Below are positions 51,525 through 59,323 of a stretch of 64,000 nucleotides of DNA, in pieces. Below the pieces are notes generated by a model. It had not been told where the DNA came from. It saw only the letters and a program-made list of their open reading frames with translations, and searched no databases. Numbering within the stretch: position 1 is the first letter of the stretch; every line of letters begins with the position of its first letter. The DNA is taken from the NCBI RefSeq assembly GCF_000565285.1, contig NZ_APVL01000002.1, positions 1-64,000 on the forward strand, given 5' to 3'. Origin of the DNA: Cytobacillus firmus DS1 (GTDB lineage: Bacteria > Bacillota > Bacilli > Bacillales > Cytobacillaceae). Position numbers and translations under genes: made by a program.

Positions 51525-51884
51525 ATGACTATTGCAAATGGAATTATTATCGTCCTGGTTATTATTTTTCTGGCTCAAAAGCTGATTCCGGTAAAGGGCG
51601 TAAAGCAGATGACAACTGCTCAGCTTAAGAATGAAATGAAGGACAAAACAAAGCAATACATTGATGTGAGAACATCAGCAGAATTTAAGAGCTTCCATAT
51701 TCCAGGATTTAAGAACATGCCTCTTCATCAGCTTCACCAGAAAATGGGACAGCTATCAAGGGACAAGGAAGTAGTTGTTATCTGCCAAAGCGGAATGAGA
51801 AGCAGCAAAGCAAGTAAAATTCTAAAAAAAGCCGGATATAAGAACATTACAAACATCAAAGGCGGAGTAAGTGCCTGGAGATAA
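51525..51884 (+). CDS. Membrane-anchored rhodanese
   Basis: 119 residues. An N-terminal helix (MTIANGIIIVLVIIFLAQKL) anchors a single rhodanese domain with DVRTSAEFKSFHIPGFKN and active-site loop CQSGMRS, which carries the persulfidable Cys. GGGAGGT precedes ATG 51525. Together with the following soluble rhodanese it forms a pair that could pass sulfane sulfur. Regulated by operator 2. Confidence 0.9.
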   Translation: MTIANGIIIVLVIIFLAQKLIPVKGVKQMTTAQLKNEMKDKTKQYIDVRTSAEFKSFHIPGFKNMPLHQLHQKMGQLSRDKEVVVICQSGMRSSKASKILKKAGYKNITNIKGGVSAWR

Positions 51885-51899
51885 AGGGGAGAATTCTAA

Positions 51900-52196
51900 A
51901 TGAAAACAATGACTGTCAAAGAAGTAGAGCAGCAGCTTGCTGCCGGAGTAAAATTAAATATCATTGATGTGCGTGAAGCGGATGAATTAAAAGAAGGAAA
52001 GATACCTTCAGCTATTCATATTCCGCTTGGATTAATTGAATTTCGTATGCATGAGCTGGATAAGAATCAAGAATATGTAATGGTTTGCCGATCAGGCAAC
52101 CGCAGCGGATTAGCTGCACGTTTTCTTGAAGGGCAAGGGTTTAGTGTAATTAATATGCTTGGCGGTATGATGAATTGGGAAGGGCCATTAGAATAA
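51900..52196 (+). CDS. Soluble single-domain rhodanese
   Basis: 98 residues. IDVREADELKEGKIPSAIHIPL and active-site loop CRSGNRSG define an active rhodanese sulfurtransferase. It starts 16 bases after the preceding rhodanese stop, with AAGGGGAG upstream, in the same transcript. It probably moves sulfane sulfur from low-molecular-weight persulfides or thiosulfate. Confidence 0.92.
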   Translation: MKTMTVKEVEQQLAAGVKLNIIDVREADELKEGKIPSAIHIPLGLIEFRMHELDKNQEYVMVCRSGNRSGLAARFLEGQGFSVINMLGGMMNWEGPLE

Positions 52197-52227
52197 AATC
52201 CCATGTTAGCCTAGAATAGAAAGGGTA

Positions 52228-52272
52228 TTGACAATAAGACAAATACACTGTATTGTATACCCTGTAAGGTAT
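52228..52272 (+). promoter_or_regulatory. Promoter and CstR-type operator 3
   Basis: TTGACA and TATTGT with 17 bases between. The palindrome ATACC-CTGTAA-GGTAT (52257-52272) starts directly after the -10. It drives the yrkE-to-TusA part of the locus. Confidence 0.75.
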
Positions 52273-52316
52273 TTAAGTTAATAACACTATAATAACTAAA
52301 TTTTTTTGTTTTGATA

Positions 52317-52334
52317 AATACCCACTAGGGTAAA
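52317..52334 (+). promoter_or_regulatory. CstR-type operator 4
   Basis: ATACCC-ACTA-GGGTAA lies 20 bases before the DsrE-like gene and about 60 bases downstream of operator 3, so it would be in the 5' leader. Paired operators suggest tight repression or cooperative binding. Confidence 0.65.
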
Positions 52335-52352
52335 AGGGAGGAAAAAGAACGA

Positions 52353-52829
52353 ATGGAAAAGAAAAAAACAACGATTGTTCTTTTCAGCGGGGACTATGAC
52401 AAAGTAATGGCAGCTTATATTATTGCAAATGGTGCTGCTGCTTATGATCATGAAGTAACAATTTTTCACACTTTTTGGGGATTAAATGCACTAAGAAAAG
52501 ACGAACCGATTCAAGTGAATAAATCGTTCATGGAAAAAATGTTTGGCAAAATGATGCCAAGAGGACCTGAAAAAATGGGCTTATCAAAAATGAATATGGC
52601 TGGAATGGGTCCCAAGATGATAAAAGATATTATGAAAAAACACAACACGATGCCAGTGAGCGACCTTATTGAAATGGCAAAAGAACAGGATGTTAAGCTT
52701 GTAGCTTGCCAAATGACTGTTGATCTACTTGGATTTAAACAAGAAGAAATTATTGATGGTGTTGAATTTGCCGGTGTTGCTGCATACTTAGCTGATGCAG
52801 AAGATGGCAATGTCAACTTATTTATATAA
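52353..52829 (+). CDS. yrkE: DsrE/DsrF-like sulfur carrier, YrkE-like
   Basis: 158 residues of the DsrE/F family. The N-terminal VLFSGDYDKVMAAYIIANGAAAY and the Met-rich insert (KMFGKMMPRGPEKMGLSKMNMAGMG) are typical of the YrkE/DsrE2 group. The conserved Cys is in LVACQMTVDLLG. It carries sulfur as a persulfide between partner proteins. First of an operon equivalent to B. subtilis yrkEFHI. GGGAGGAAAA precedes the ATG. Confidence 0.9.
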   Translation: MEKKKTTIVLFSGDYDKVMAAYIIANGAAAYDHEVTIFHTFWGLNALRKDEPIQVNKSFMEKMFGKMMPRGPEKMGLSKMNMAGMGPKMIKDIMKKHNTMPVSDLIEMAKEQDVKLVACQMTVDLLGFKQEEIIDGVEFAGVAAYLADAEDGNVNLFI

Positions 52830-52855
52830 TCAAAAGATGATAGGGGGATTTATGA

Positions 52856-53434
52856 ATGGAAGCATTGAAAACAAATTTTACGGTTGACGCGAAAGGTCTT
52901 GCTTGCCCGATGCCGATTGTTAGAACAAAAAAAGCGATTAATGACTTAAATCCAGGAGAGGTCCTTGAGGTTCTTGCAACGGATAAAGGATCAAAAGCTG
53001 ATATTCAAGCATGGTCTAAGAGCTCAGGCCATCAGTATCTGGGAACCATTGAAGAAGGAGATGTGCTTAAGCATTATATCCGCAAAGCAAGTGCAAATGA
53101 AGAGAGAGATGCGGCAAACTTTGAGACTGTAGCTTCAAATGAAGAGCTTCAAACAGAGATGGACTCAAATTCAGATATCGTCATTCTTGATGTAAGGGAA
53201 CCGGCAGAATTTGCATTCGGCCATATTCCGAACGCTGTTTCAATTCCTTTCGGCGAACTGGAAGAGCGCATCGGAGAGCTTAACAAAGATAAGAAAACCT
53301 ACGTTGTATGCCGGACAGGAAGCCGAAGTGATATGGCGTCACAGACATTAGCCAAAAAAGGCTTCACAAACGTAATTAACGTTATTCCTGGAATGTCCGA
53401 GTGGAGTGGACCAACTGCAAAAAAAGTAAACTAA
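52856..53434 (+). CDS. yrkF: TusA-rhodanese fusion, YrkF-like
   Basis: 192 residues in two domains. An N-terminal TusA domain (about 8-75) has the CPMPIVRTK motif with the sulfur-carrying Cys. A C-terminal rhodanese domain (about 100-190) has LDVREPAEFAFGHIPNA and the active loop CRTGSRS. The fusion lets sulfur pass internally between the two Cys sites. Same architecture as B. subtilis YrkF. Cotranscribed with yrkE and the MBL gene. Confidence 0.93.
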   Translation: MEALKTNFTVDAKGLACPMPIVRTKKAINDLNPGEVLEVLATDKGSKADIQAWSKSSGHQYLGTIEEGDVLKHYIRKASANEERDAANFETVASNEELQTEMDSNSDIVILDVREPAEFAFGHIPNAVSIPFGELEERIGELNKDKKTYVVCRTGSRSDMASQTLAKKGFTNVINVIPGMSEWSGPTAKKVN

Positions 53435-53474
53435 AAAAATTTAATCTTAATTATACGGTGGGAGGTATAAAAAG

Positions 53475-54596
53475 ATGAAAGCAATGACTGCTAAAGAAGT
53501 AACAAAAAAGGTTATTAATAATGAAGAACTATTTATACTTGATGTGCGCAATGAAACCGACTTTAATGATTGGAAGATTGAAGGCAGAAACTTTGAATAC
53601 TTGAATGTTCCATATTTCGACCTTCTTGATGGAGTAGAGCCTATTCTTGATAAAATTCCGGCAGATAAAGAGCTTTTAGTAGTGTGTGCAAAAGAAGGTT
53701 CTTCTGTAATGGTCGCAGAAATGCTTGAAGAAGCAGGACGCGATGCTTCCTACCTGACAGGCGGAATGAAATCATGGAGTGAATACCTTGAGCCTGTTAA
53801 AGTGGGCGATTTAAAGGATGGCGGAGAAATGTATCAATTCGTCCGCATCGGAAAAGGCTGCCTGTCCTACATGGTGATTTCAAACGGCGAAGCTGCAATC
53901 GTCGATGCAACAAGAATGACAGACGTATTTACTGATTTTGCTGCTGAAAAGAATGCAGAGATCAAGCATGTCTTTGATACACATCTCCATGCAGATCATA
54001 TTTCAGGCGGACGCAAAATTGCTGAAAAAACGGGTGCTTCTTACTGGCTTCCTCCTAAGGATGCTGAAGAAGTAACATTTGAATACAACCGTCTTGAAGA
54101 TGGAAACGAAGTAATGATTGGTTCTACTAAAATCAGCATTCAAGCTATTTACTCACCTGGCCATACAATTGGTTCAACATCTTTTGTAGTGGACGATCAA
54201 TACCTTCTTTCAGGTGATATTCTATTCATCGATTCTATCGGACGTCCCGACCTTGCCGGTAAAGCTGGGGATTGGGCTGGAGATTTAAGAGAAACACTTT
54301 ATAAACGCTATAAAGACCTATCAGGCGAATTAGTTGTTATGCCTGCACACTTCATGATTATTGAAGAATTAAATGAGGATGGCAGCGTATCAGAAAAGCT
54401 TGGCACATTATTTGCTAATAATCACGGATTAAACATTGAAGACGAAGGGGAGTTCAGAAAATTAGTTTCTGAAAATCTTCCTCCTCAGCCAAATGCTTAT
54501 CAGGAAATCCGTGAAACAAATATGGGAAAAATCAGCCCGGACGAAGAAAAACAGCGTGAAATGGAAATCGGTCCAAATCGCTGTGCCGTAAGATAA
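53475..54596 (+). CDS. yrkH: Rhodanese-MBL fusion, persulfide dioxygenase-like, YrkH-like
   Basis: 373 residues. The first 100 residues are a rhodanese domain with loop CAKEGSS. The remainder is a metallo-beta-lactamase fold of the ETHE1/persulfide dioxygenase type with metal ligands in [20 protein letters not shown] and [16 protein letters not shown], which bind mononuclear iron. Unlike CstB of S. aureus, the rhodanese is N-terminal. It should oxidise persulfide to sulfite. GGGAGGT precedes the ATG. Confidence 0.9.
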   Translation: MKAMTAKEVTKKVINNEELFILDVRNETDFNDWKIEGRNFEYLNVPYFDLLDGVEPILDKIPADKELLVVCAKEGSSVMVAEMLEEAGRDASYLTGGMKSWSEYLEPVKVGDLKDGGEMYQFVRIGKGCLSYMVISNGEAAIVDATRMTDVFTDFAAEKNAEIKHVFDTHLHADHISGGRKIAEKTGASYWLPPKDAEEVTFEYNRLEDGNEVMIGSTKISIQAIYSPGHTIGSTSFVVDDQYLLSGDILFIDSIGRPDLAGKAGDWAGDLRETLYKRYKDLSGELVVMPAHFMIIEELNEDGSVSEKLGTLFANNHGLNIEDEGEFRKLVSENLPPQPNAYQEIRETNMGKISPDEEKQREMEIGPNRCAVR

Positions 54597-54650
54597 TGTT
54601 TTAGTAAGTTTAATTCAAAATATTAATTATAAAAATTGGAGGAATGGAAC

Positions 54651-54878
54651 ATGAACGCAGCAAAAGTACTGGATGCAAAGGGTTTAGCTTGTCCAATGCC
54701 CATCGTAAAAACGAAGAAAGCAATAGGTGAAATCGAATCAGGGCAAGTGCTTGAAGTTCATACAACAGATAAAGGCGCAGTTAAGGATTTGGCTGCCTGG
54801 ACAGAGTCAACAGGACATGAGCTTTTAAAACATGAGGATGACAACGGAGTGTTAAAGTTCTGGATAAAAAAAGGCTAA
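54651..54878 (+). CDS. yrkI: TusA-family sulfur carrier, YrkI-like
   Basis: 75 residues of the TusA family with the CPMPIVKTKKAI motif holding the carrier Cys. It is a shorter paralogue of the N-terminal part of the YrkF-like fusion. ATG 54651 follows TTGGAGGAATGG; a longer reading lacks a site. Last gene before a terminator. Confidence 0.92.
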   Translation: MNAAKVLDAKGLACPMPIVKTKKAIGEIESGQVLEVHTTDKGAVKDLAAWTESTGHELLKHEDDNGVLKFWIKKG

Positions 54879-54885
54879 TCTATTG

Positions 54886-54922
54886 AAAAAATAAAAGGGG
54901 GTTTCGACTCCCTTTTATTGCT
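54886..54922 (+). terminator. Terminator or attenuator before the exporter gene
   Basis: AATAAAAGGG and CCCTTTTATT arms around a 10-base loop. The exporter starts 21 bases later without an obvious promoter, so read-through probably supplies it. Confidence 0.7.
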
Positions 54923-54942
54923 TAAAAGGAGGAGATGGCCAC

Positions 54943-55719
54943 ATGGATTTTACTTTTTTGATCGTTATATTTTTAATTGGTTTTATCGGGTCTTATATTT
55001 CCGGCATGGTAGGAATCGGCGGCTCAATCATTAAATACCCAATGCTCTTATACATTCCGCCGTTATTTGGATTAGCTGCTTTTTCTGCTCATGAAGTATC
55101 CGGAATCAGTGCAGTACAGGTATTTTTTGCAACAATCGGAGGTGTCTGGGCCTACAGGAAAGGCGGATATCTGAATAAAACACTAATTACTTATATGGGT
55201 TCAGCCATACTGGCAGGAAGTTTAATCGGAAGCTACGGTTCAAGGTTTATGACTGAAGGCGGCATTAACCTTGTATATGGTGTTTTAGCTTTAATTGCGG
55301 CAATCATGATGTTTGTACCGAAAAAAGGTTTGGATGATATCCCTTTGGATCAAGTAAAGTTCAATAAATGGCTTGCAGCCTTCTTTGCTTTGATTGTCGG
55401 CATCGGGGCTGGTATCGTCGGTGCAGCAGGTGCCTTTTTACTGGTTCCTATTATGCTGGTTGTATTGAAGATTCCTACAAGGATGACGATTGCGACATCA
55501 CTGGCAATCACTTTTATTTCATCGATTGGATCTACAGCTGGTAAATTGGCAACCGGACAGGTAGACTATGTTCCTGCAGCCATTATGATTATTGCCAGCT
55601 TAATTGCTTCGCCATTAGGAGCTGCTTCAGGAAAGAAAGTAAATACAAAAATTCTCCAAGTTATTTTGGCTGTACTAATACTGGCTACATCCATTAAGAT
55701 CTGGATGGATATTTTATAA
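54943..55719 (+). CDS. yrkJ: TauE/SafE sulfite exporter, YrkJ-like
   Basis: 258 residues with about seven to eight membrane helices. Family markers are the N-terminal [25 protein letters not shown] and the repeated mid-protein [24 protein letters not shown]. Exports sulfite or related sulfonates, the expected product of the persulfide oxidation by the YrkH-like enzyme encoded upstream. AAAAGGAGGAG precedes the ATG. Confidence 0.9.
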   Translation: MDFTFLIVIFLIGFIGSYISGMVGIGGSIIKYPMLLYIPPLFGLAAFSAHEVSGISAVQVFFATIGGVWAYRKGGYLNKTLITYMGSAILAGSLIGSYGSRFMTEGGINLVYGVLALIAAIMMFVPKKGLDDIPLDQVKFNKWLAAFFALIVGIGAGIVGAAGAFLLVPIMLVVLKIPTRMTIATSLAITFISSIGSTAGKLATGQVDYVPAAIMIIASLIASPLGAASGKKVNTKILQVILAVLILATSIKIWMDIL

Positions 55720-55721
55720 TT

Positions 55722-55753
55722 CTGGGGAGGGGGCAGCGGGTGCTGTTCCCTTT
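55722..55753 (+). terminator. Hairpin after the exporter gene
   Basis: GGGAACAGC-like arms (GGGGGCAGC with GCTGTTCCC) and a short T-rich tail. Moderate strength. Confidence 0.5.
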
Positions 55754-55819
55754 AATGTTTAACCTGTGGTTAAGCGGTAAAAATAATCGTATACTTCAGA
55801 TAAGGGAGAGCTGTTTCTG

Positions 55820-56182
55820 ATGGAAGAAACCAAAGAGTCGAAATACATACAGCAGCATCTGGCAAATGAAAGAACCTTCCTGGCATGGGTAAGAACATCG
55901 ATCGCTGTAATTGGAATAGGCGTACTTGCTTCCACACTGCATTTTAATAATGTGCAGACAGTAAATAAGTTTGCGGACAGCATTGCCATTTTATTAAGTC
56001 TATTTTCTCTGGTTACCGGCCTGACAATCCTGGTTTACTCTACCTTGAATTATTTTCAGATCAGAAAAAGAATTAACCTGCAGACCTACTCATCATCCCG
56101 ATCTCTAATATACTTAATAACAGCTGTTATCTTTTTGATATTTATCTTATTACTAATATATTTATTTGTTATTTTGATTTAA
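55820..56182 (+). CDS. DUF202 family membrane protein (YidH-like)
   Basis: 120 residues: a polar start with HLANERTFLAWVRTSIAVIGIG, the family signature, then three transmembrane helices. DUF202 proteins are small integral membrane proteins of unknown function; some resemble the SPX-VTC membrane unit. The predicted ribosome binding site is weak. No link to the sulfur genes is evident. Confidence 0.85.
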   Translation: MEETKESKYIQQHLANERTFLAWVRTSIAVIGIGVLASTLHFNNVQTVNKFADSIAILLSLFSLVTGLTILVYSTLNYFQIRKRINLQTYSSSRSLIYLITAVIFLIFILLLIYLFVILI

Positions 56183-56214
56183 ACTGGCGCATCCATGTTT
56201 TTAATAAACTAGTC

Positions 56215-57108
56215 TTAATGAATGGCTTTCTTTTTAAATCTACCGCCCCTGACTTCCGCAATATCAGCAACTGCTAAAAAAGCACCGGGATCTATTTCTT
56301 CAACGATGGATTTTAATTTCGCTTCTTCAAGTCTGGTGATGACACAAAAGATTACTTTTTTATCATCCCCCGTGTATGCACCTTCCCCATTTAAGTAGGT
56401 AACTCCTCTGCCCAGCCGGGCCATAATCGCATCGCCGATTACCTTATGCTTGTCGCTGATGATCCAGGCTGATTTTGATTCATCCAGCCCGCTGATAACA
56501 ACATCAATTGTTTTGAAAGCAATGAAATAAGCAAGGATTGAATACATTGCCCGGTTCCAGCCGAAAACAAAGCCTGCCGTAGCAAAGATGAAGATATTGA
56601 AAAACATAATAATTTCCCCGACAGAGAACGGAAGTTTTTTATTTACCAGAATGGCCAGTATCTCTGTTCCATCTAAGGATCCCCCATACCTGATCACCAT
56701 GCCGACCCCTACACCAAGAACAATGCCGCCAAATACTGTTGCTAACAGCAAGTCCTCTGTAAAAACAGGAACGTCGTGCAAAAGGAGGGTGGTTGCTGAT
56801 AATACGGCAATCCCCAGCAGCGTAGAAAGAGCAAAGGTTTTCCCAATCTGCTTGTATCCTATGTAAAAAAACGGAATATTAAGGATGAAAATAAACCAGC
56901 CCAGTTTCCAGCCTGACAGGTGAGAGAGGATAATGGAGATCCCTACTATTCCGCCATCCAGAATTTTATTGGGCACAAGGAACTCTTCGATCCCCACGCC
57001 CATAAGTATGGCTCCAACTATGATGAAGAAAACCCTTTTTGCAAGCTTTCCTTTAGTCAATCCTTTATGTACATTTGCTTCCACAGCAGTTTCGAGTGAA
57101 ACGTTCAT
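56215..57108 (-). CDS. YitT family protein with DUF2179
   Basis: 297 residues: an N-terminal tail, about five to six membrane helices with the YitT repeats (LDGGIVGISIILSHLSGWKLG, GVGVGMVIRYGGSLDGTEILA) and a C-terminal cytoplasmic DUF2179 domain from about residue 225 (TYLNGEGAYTGDDKKVIFCVITRLE). This is the complete form, compare the short paralogue at 28251. The function is unknown; paralogues are numerous in Bacillus. Confidence 0.92.
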   Translation of the reverse strand: MNVSLETAVEANVHKGLTKGKLAKRVFFIIVGAILMGVGIEEFLVPNKILDGGIVGISIILSHLSGWKLGWFIFILNIPFFYIGYKQIGKTFALSTLLGIAVLSATTLLLHDVPVFTEDLLLATVFGGIVLGVGVGMVIRYGGSLDGTEILAILVNKKLPFSVGEIIMFFNIFIFATAGFVFGWNRAMYSILAYFIAFKTIDVVISGLDESKSAWIISDKHKVIGDAIMARLGRGVTYLNGEGAYTGDDKKVIFCVITRLEEAKLKSIVEEIDPGAFLAVADIAEVRGGRFKKKAIH

Positions 57109-57416
57109 AAATGACCCCCATTTTTATAAGATACCCGAGCATCTTTATGAGCTAATAACATAATATGATAGCTTGTGCCATTTTAGCTCAAATTAATGAT
57201 CGGCAAGTCTGATAAACACTATATCTAATTATAACATTTCTTATTTTAGATGAGGGATTCATGGGTAAAAAATAAGCTTAGTACTGTACCCCTTTGTAAG
57301 GATCATATCTTTTTACCTGCCTGAATGAATATTTTATGAAAATACGATTAGTTCAAGGCTCTTCGGGGAAATAAACACATACAAGCAATTAGCTGAATAA
57401 GGGAGGGGGTAGTTAT
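57109..57416 (+). other. Divergent intergenic region
   Basis: About 300 A/T-rich bases between the yitT-like gene and the BrkB-like gene. I see ribosome binding sites at both ends (GGGGGT on the plus side at 57406-57411) but no convincing promoter, RNA or small gene. Confidence 0.4.
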
Positions 57417-58319
57417 ATGCATAAGGTTATTCAATTTGGCAAGAAGCTTGGAAAGGAGTTTAAGAATGATCGGGCAACCGGGCTTGCAGCCGAACAAGCT
57501 TATTATTATATGCTCTCCATTTTTCCTTTATTAATCCTGCTTATCTCCATTGTTCCATATCTATCACTGGATCCTCAAAAAGCATTAACATATCTGCAGA
57601 GTGTAATGCCGTCTGATTCGTTCAGTGTAATCGAGGATAATGTGGTAGATATCATTACGAAGCCAAACGGCGGTCTGCTGACTTTTGGTATTATAGGTAC
57701 ATTATGGTCGGCTTCTAATGGAATGCAGGCTTTCATAAGGGCTATGAATGATGCGTTTGATGTAAAGGAATCGCGATCATTTATAAAATCAAGACTTGTT
57801 TCCATAGGCTTAACACTTGGACTGCTTGCAGCATTCATTGTTGCCATGGTTCTTCCTGTATTCGGGAAAGTTATCTTGAATTTTATTGGGAATTTTATAA
57901 ATATATCTGATGGGATGCAAATTCTGATCAATGTATTGAGATGGGCCGTTGCATTTATAATCATGGTTACAGTCCTGGCTATTCTTTATAAGGTCGCACC
58001 GAATAAACATTTTCCTTTCAAACAGGTATTGCCTGGTGCAATAGCTGCAACTGTTATGTGGCAGCTCATATCTTTTGGATTATCCTTTTACGTAAGCAAT
58101 TTTGGAAATTATTCAGCCACATATGGAAGTCTTGGCGGAGTTATTGTATTAATGCTTTGGTTCTTTTTAACCGGCCTTGCGCTTGTTATAGGCGGAGAAA
58201 TAAGTGCACTCTATCACCGAAATAATACATTCAAGCCGGGCAGCGGGAAGAGAGAGGATAAAGATAATTCAAAAGTACAATCGGATGGAGAAGCGTACCG
58301 TACACTTTCAATAAAATAG
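57417..58319 (+). CDS. YihY/BrkB family membrane protein
   Basis: 300 residues with six transmembrane helices. Typical YihY features: DRATGLAAEQAYYYMLSIFPLLILL at the start, PNGGLLTFGIIGTLWSASNGMQAFIRAMNDAFDVKESRSFIKSR, LYKVAPN and the final TYGSLGGVIVLMLWFFLTGLALVIGGEI. The family was once called RNase BN, wrongly; it now stands as integral membrane proteins of unknown function. A charged tail of about 30 residues follows. GGGAGGGGG precedes the ATG. Confidence 0.92.
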   Translation: MHKVIQFGKKLGKEFKNDRATGLAAEQAYYYMLSIFPLLILLISIVPYLSLDPQKALTYLQSVMPSDSFSVIEDNVVDIITKPNGGLLTFGIIGTLWSASNGMQAFIRAMNDAFDVKESRSFIKSRLVSIGLTLGLLAAFIVAMVLPVFGKVILNFIGNFINISDGMQILINVLRWAVAFIIMVTVLAILYKVAPNKHFPFKQVLPGAIAATVMWQLISFGLSFYVSNFGNYSATYGSLGGVIVLMLWFFLTGLALVIGGEISALYHRNNTFKPGSGKREDKDNSKVQSDGEAYRTLSIK

Positions 58320-58321
58320 GA

Positions 58322-58358
58322 CAAAATAAAACGAGGGCTCAGCCCTCGTTTTATTATA
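58322..58358 (+). terminator. Strong terminator of the BrkB-like gene
   Basis: AAAATAAAACGAGGGCT pairs with AGCCCTCGTTTTATTAT almost perfectly. Confidence 0.93.
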
Positions 58359-58361
58359 TCG

Positions 58362-58612
58362 CAGTCTAACGGGCAGTAAGACCCTCACTTCAAGACTCAG
58401 AGGAATCAAAGGAGGATAAGTGGGGGTCAAACTGCCCGTAAAGGCCCGATTGATGAGATACAGTGAAACTTGCCGACGCGCAGGCAGAGGCTTAGTTGAA
58501 CCAATCGGGTTCGTAGTGTCGATTGATCGAAGCGCTAGCGGAGATCTTAGCGACACTAGAACGCGACTAACAATCAGTGGGGGATAAGGAAAACCCCCAC
58601 TGATTGAAGTTT
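58362..58612 (+). ncRNA. Large structured ORF-less element
   Basis: About 250 bases folded into long helices: ACGGGCAGT (58369-58377) with ACTGCCCGT (58431-58439); inside it GACCCTCACTT (58380-58390) with AAGTGGGGGTC (58418-58428); CCCGATTG (58445-58452) with CAATCGGG (58502-58509); TAGTGTCG (58514-58521) with CGACACTA (58551-58558); AATCAGTGGGGG (58572-58583) with CCCCCACTGATT (58594-58605). A further long-range pairing links AGTGAAACTT (58462-58471) with AAGTTTCACT (58607-58616), at the adjoining gene's stop. No open reading frame of note. I recall near-identical sequences as dispersed copies in Bacillus genomes. The size and helix-rich plan resemble ORF-less omega-RNA/HEARO-type mobile RNAs; that identity is inference. 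Confidence 0.5.
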
Positions 58613-58944
58613 CACTTTATCTGATGGATAAAAGGTATTTTAATGTTCCACCACTTTTTTATTTTCTTCGGTGTTTCTTTAACGGCGGACACTGTATTAT
58701 TTAATGTTTGTTTCTTATAATTGATATCCCTTTGGATTTCTTTCTGGGTTGCTGTCAGTTCGTCAACCCCATTTCTCAATTGATCTGCTTTTAACTTCAT
58801 GACAGTGCTAATTGCTGTCAGTTTCTTAATTGCGGGTTTGGAATCCTTGTAAGCTTTAAAAGCATAGATGCCCAGAAAAATCAGGGATGCTGCAATTAGA
58901 ATCAAGCTGGCATATACAATGAACATTACGACCTGCCTCCTCAT
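58612..58944 (-). CDS. DUF948 domain membrane-anchored protein
   Basis: 110 residues: one N-terminal transmembrane helix (VMFIVYASLILIAASLIFLGIYAF), then a helical coiled-coil-like region (IKKLTAISTVMKLKADQLRNGVDELTATQKEIQRDI). It matches the DUF948 family that includes YtxG-type general stress proteins. Its stop codon lies within the terminal pairing arm of the structured element, so the element is inserted directly against, or has replaced, its 3' end. A sigma-B-like promoter lies upstream. Confidence 0.85.
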   Translation of the reverse strand: MRRQVVMFIVYASLILIAASLIFLGIYAFKAYKDSKPAIKKLTAISTVMKLKADQLRNGVDELTATQKEIQRDINYKKQTLNNTVSAVKETPKKIKKWWNIKIPFIHQIK

Positions 58945-58962
58945 GCCGGGTTTTCTTATTAT

Positions 58963-58987
58963 TTACCCATTAATTCAAAAAATTAAC
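58963..58987 (-). promoter_or_regulatory. Candidate sigma-B promoter of the DUF948 gene
   Basis: Minus-strand GTTAAT and GGGTAA separated by 13 bases, 19 bases before the start codon. The -10 is good and the -35 imperfect. Confidence 0.45.
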
Positions 58988-59045
58988 GTTAAATCTTTTT
59001 AACCAGCTTCAAGATAAAAGAGAATTCTCAGAATAAATTAAAGAA

Positions 59046-59074
59046 TTGACGTTCAATTTTGAGTTTGCTAGAAT
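59046..59074 (+). promoter_or_regulatory. Promoter of the purine permease leader
   Basis: TTGACG and TAGAAT with 17 bases between, about 75 bases before the riboswitch aptamer. Confidence 0.65.
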
Positions 59075-59147
59075 TGGTTTCATTATATCAATATATAATT
59101 TGTGTTTGGGATAGGGCGCTGATTGACGTGCTCAGTCTTACATTTTA

Positions 59148-59293
59148 CCTGTATATGTTCAGAGATAAGGTCTGAGCGTTTCTACCGGGCTGCCGTAAAT
59201 AGCTTGACTACAGGGGATATAGCTTGTTTGAATAGGCATGCTATTTTCTTCTGTTTTTCTTAATGGCAGCTTCGCATATTGCGGAGCTTTTTT
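59148..59293 (+). promoter_or_regulatory. Guanine (purine) riboswitch with terminator
   Basis: The aptamer (59148-59214) has P1 strands CCTGTA/TACAGG, the GTTTCTACCGGG junction, the CCGTAAAT loop and GACTA at the core. The specificity base is C (GACTA, not GATTA), hence guanine or hypoxanthine. The P2 arms TTCAGA and TCTGAG are present. A terminator follows at 59268-59293 (AGCTTCGCA with TGCGGAGCT, then TTTTTTT). Purine binding should switch the permease off. Confidence 0.92.
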
Positions 59294-59323
59294 TATTTTC
59301 CACTAAAAAAGGAGGGGAATGGC

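Noticed and set aside
57417..58319. Ribonuclease BN
   Set aside because: Older annotation of the YihY/BrkB family; the protein is an integral membrane protein without nuclease motifs.
59148..59214. Adenine riboswitch
   Set aside because: The discriminating base lies in GACTA and is C, which specifies guanine/hypoxanthine; an adenine aptamer would read GATTA.
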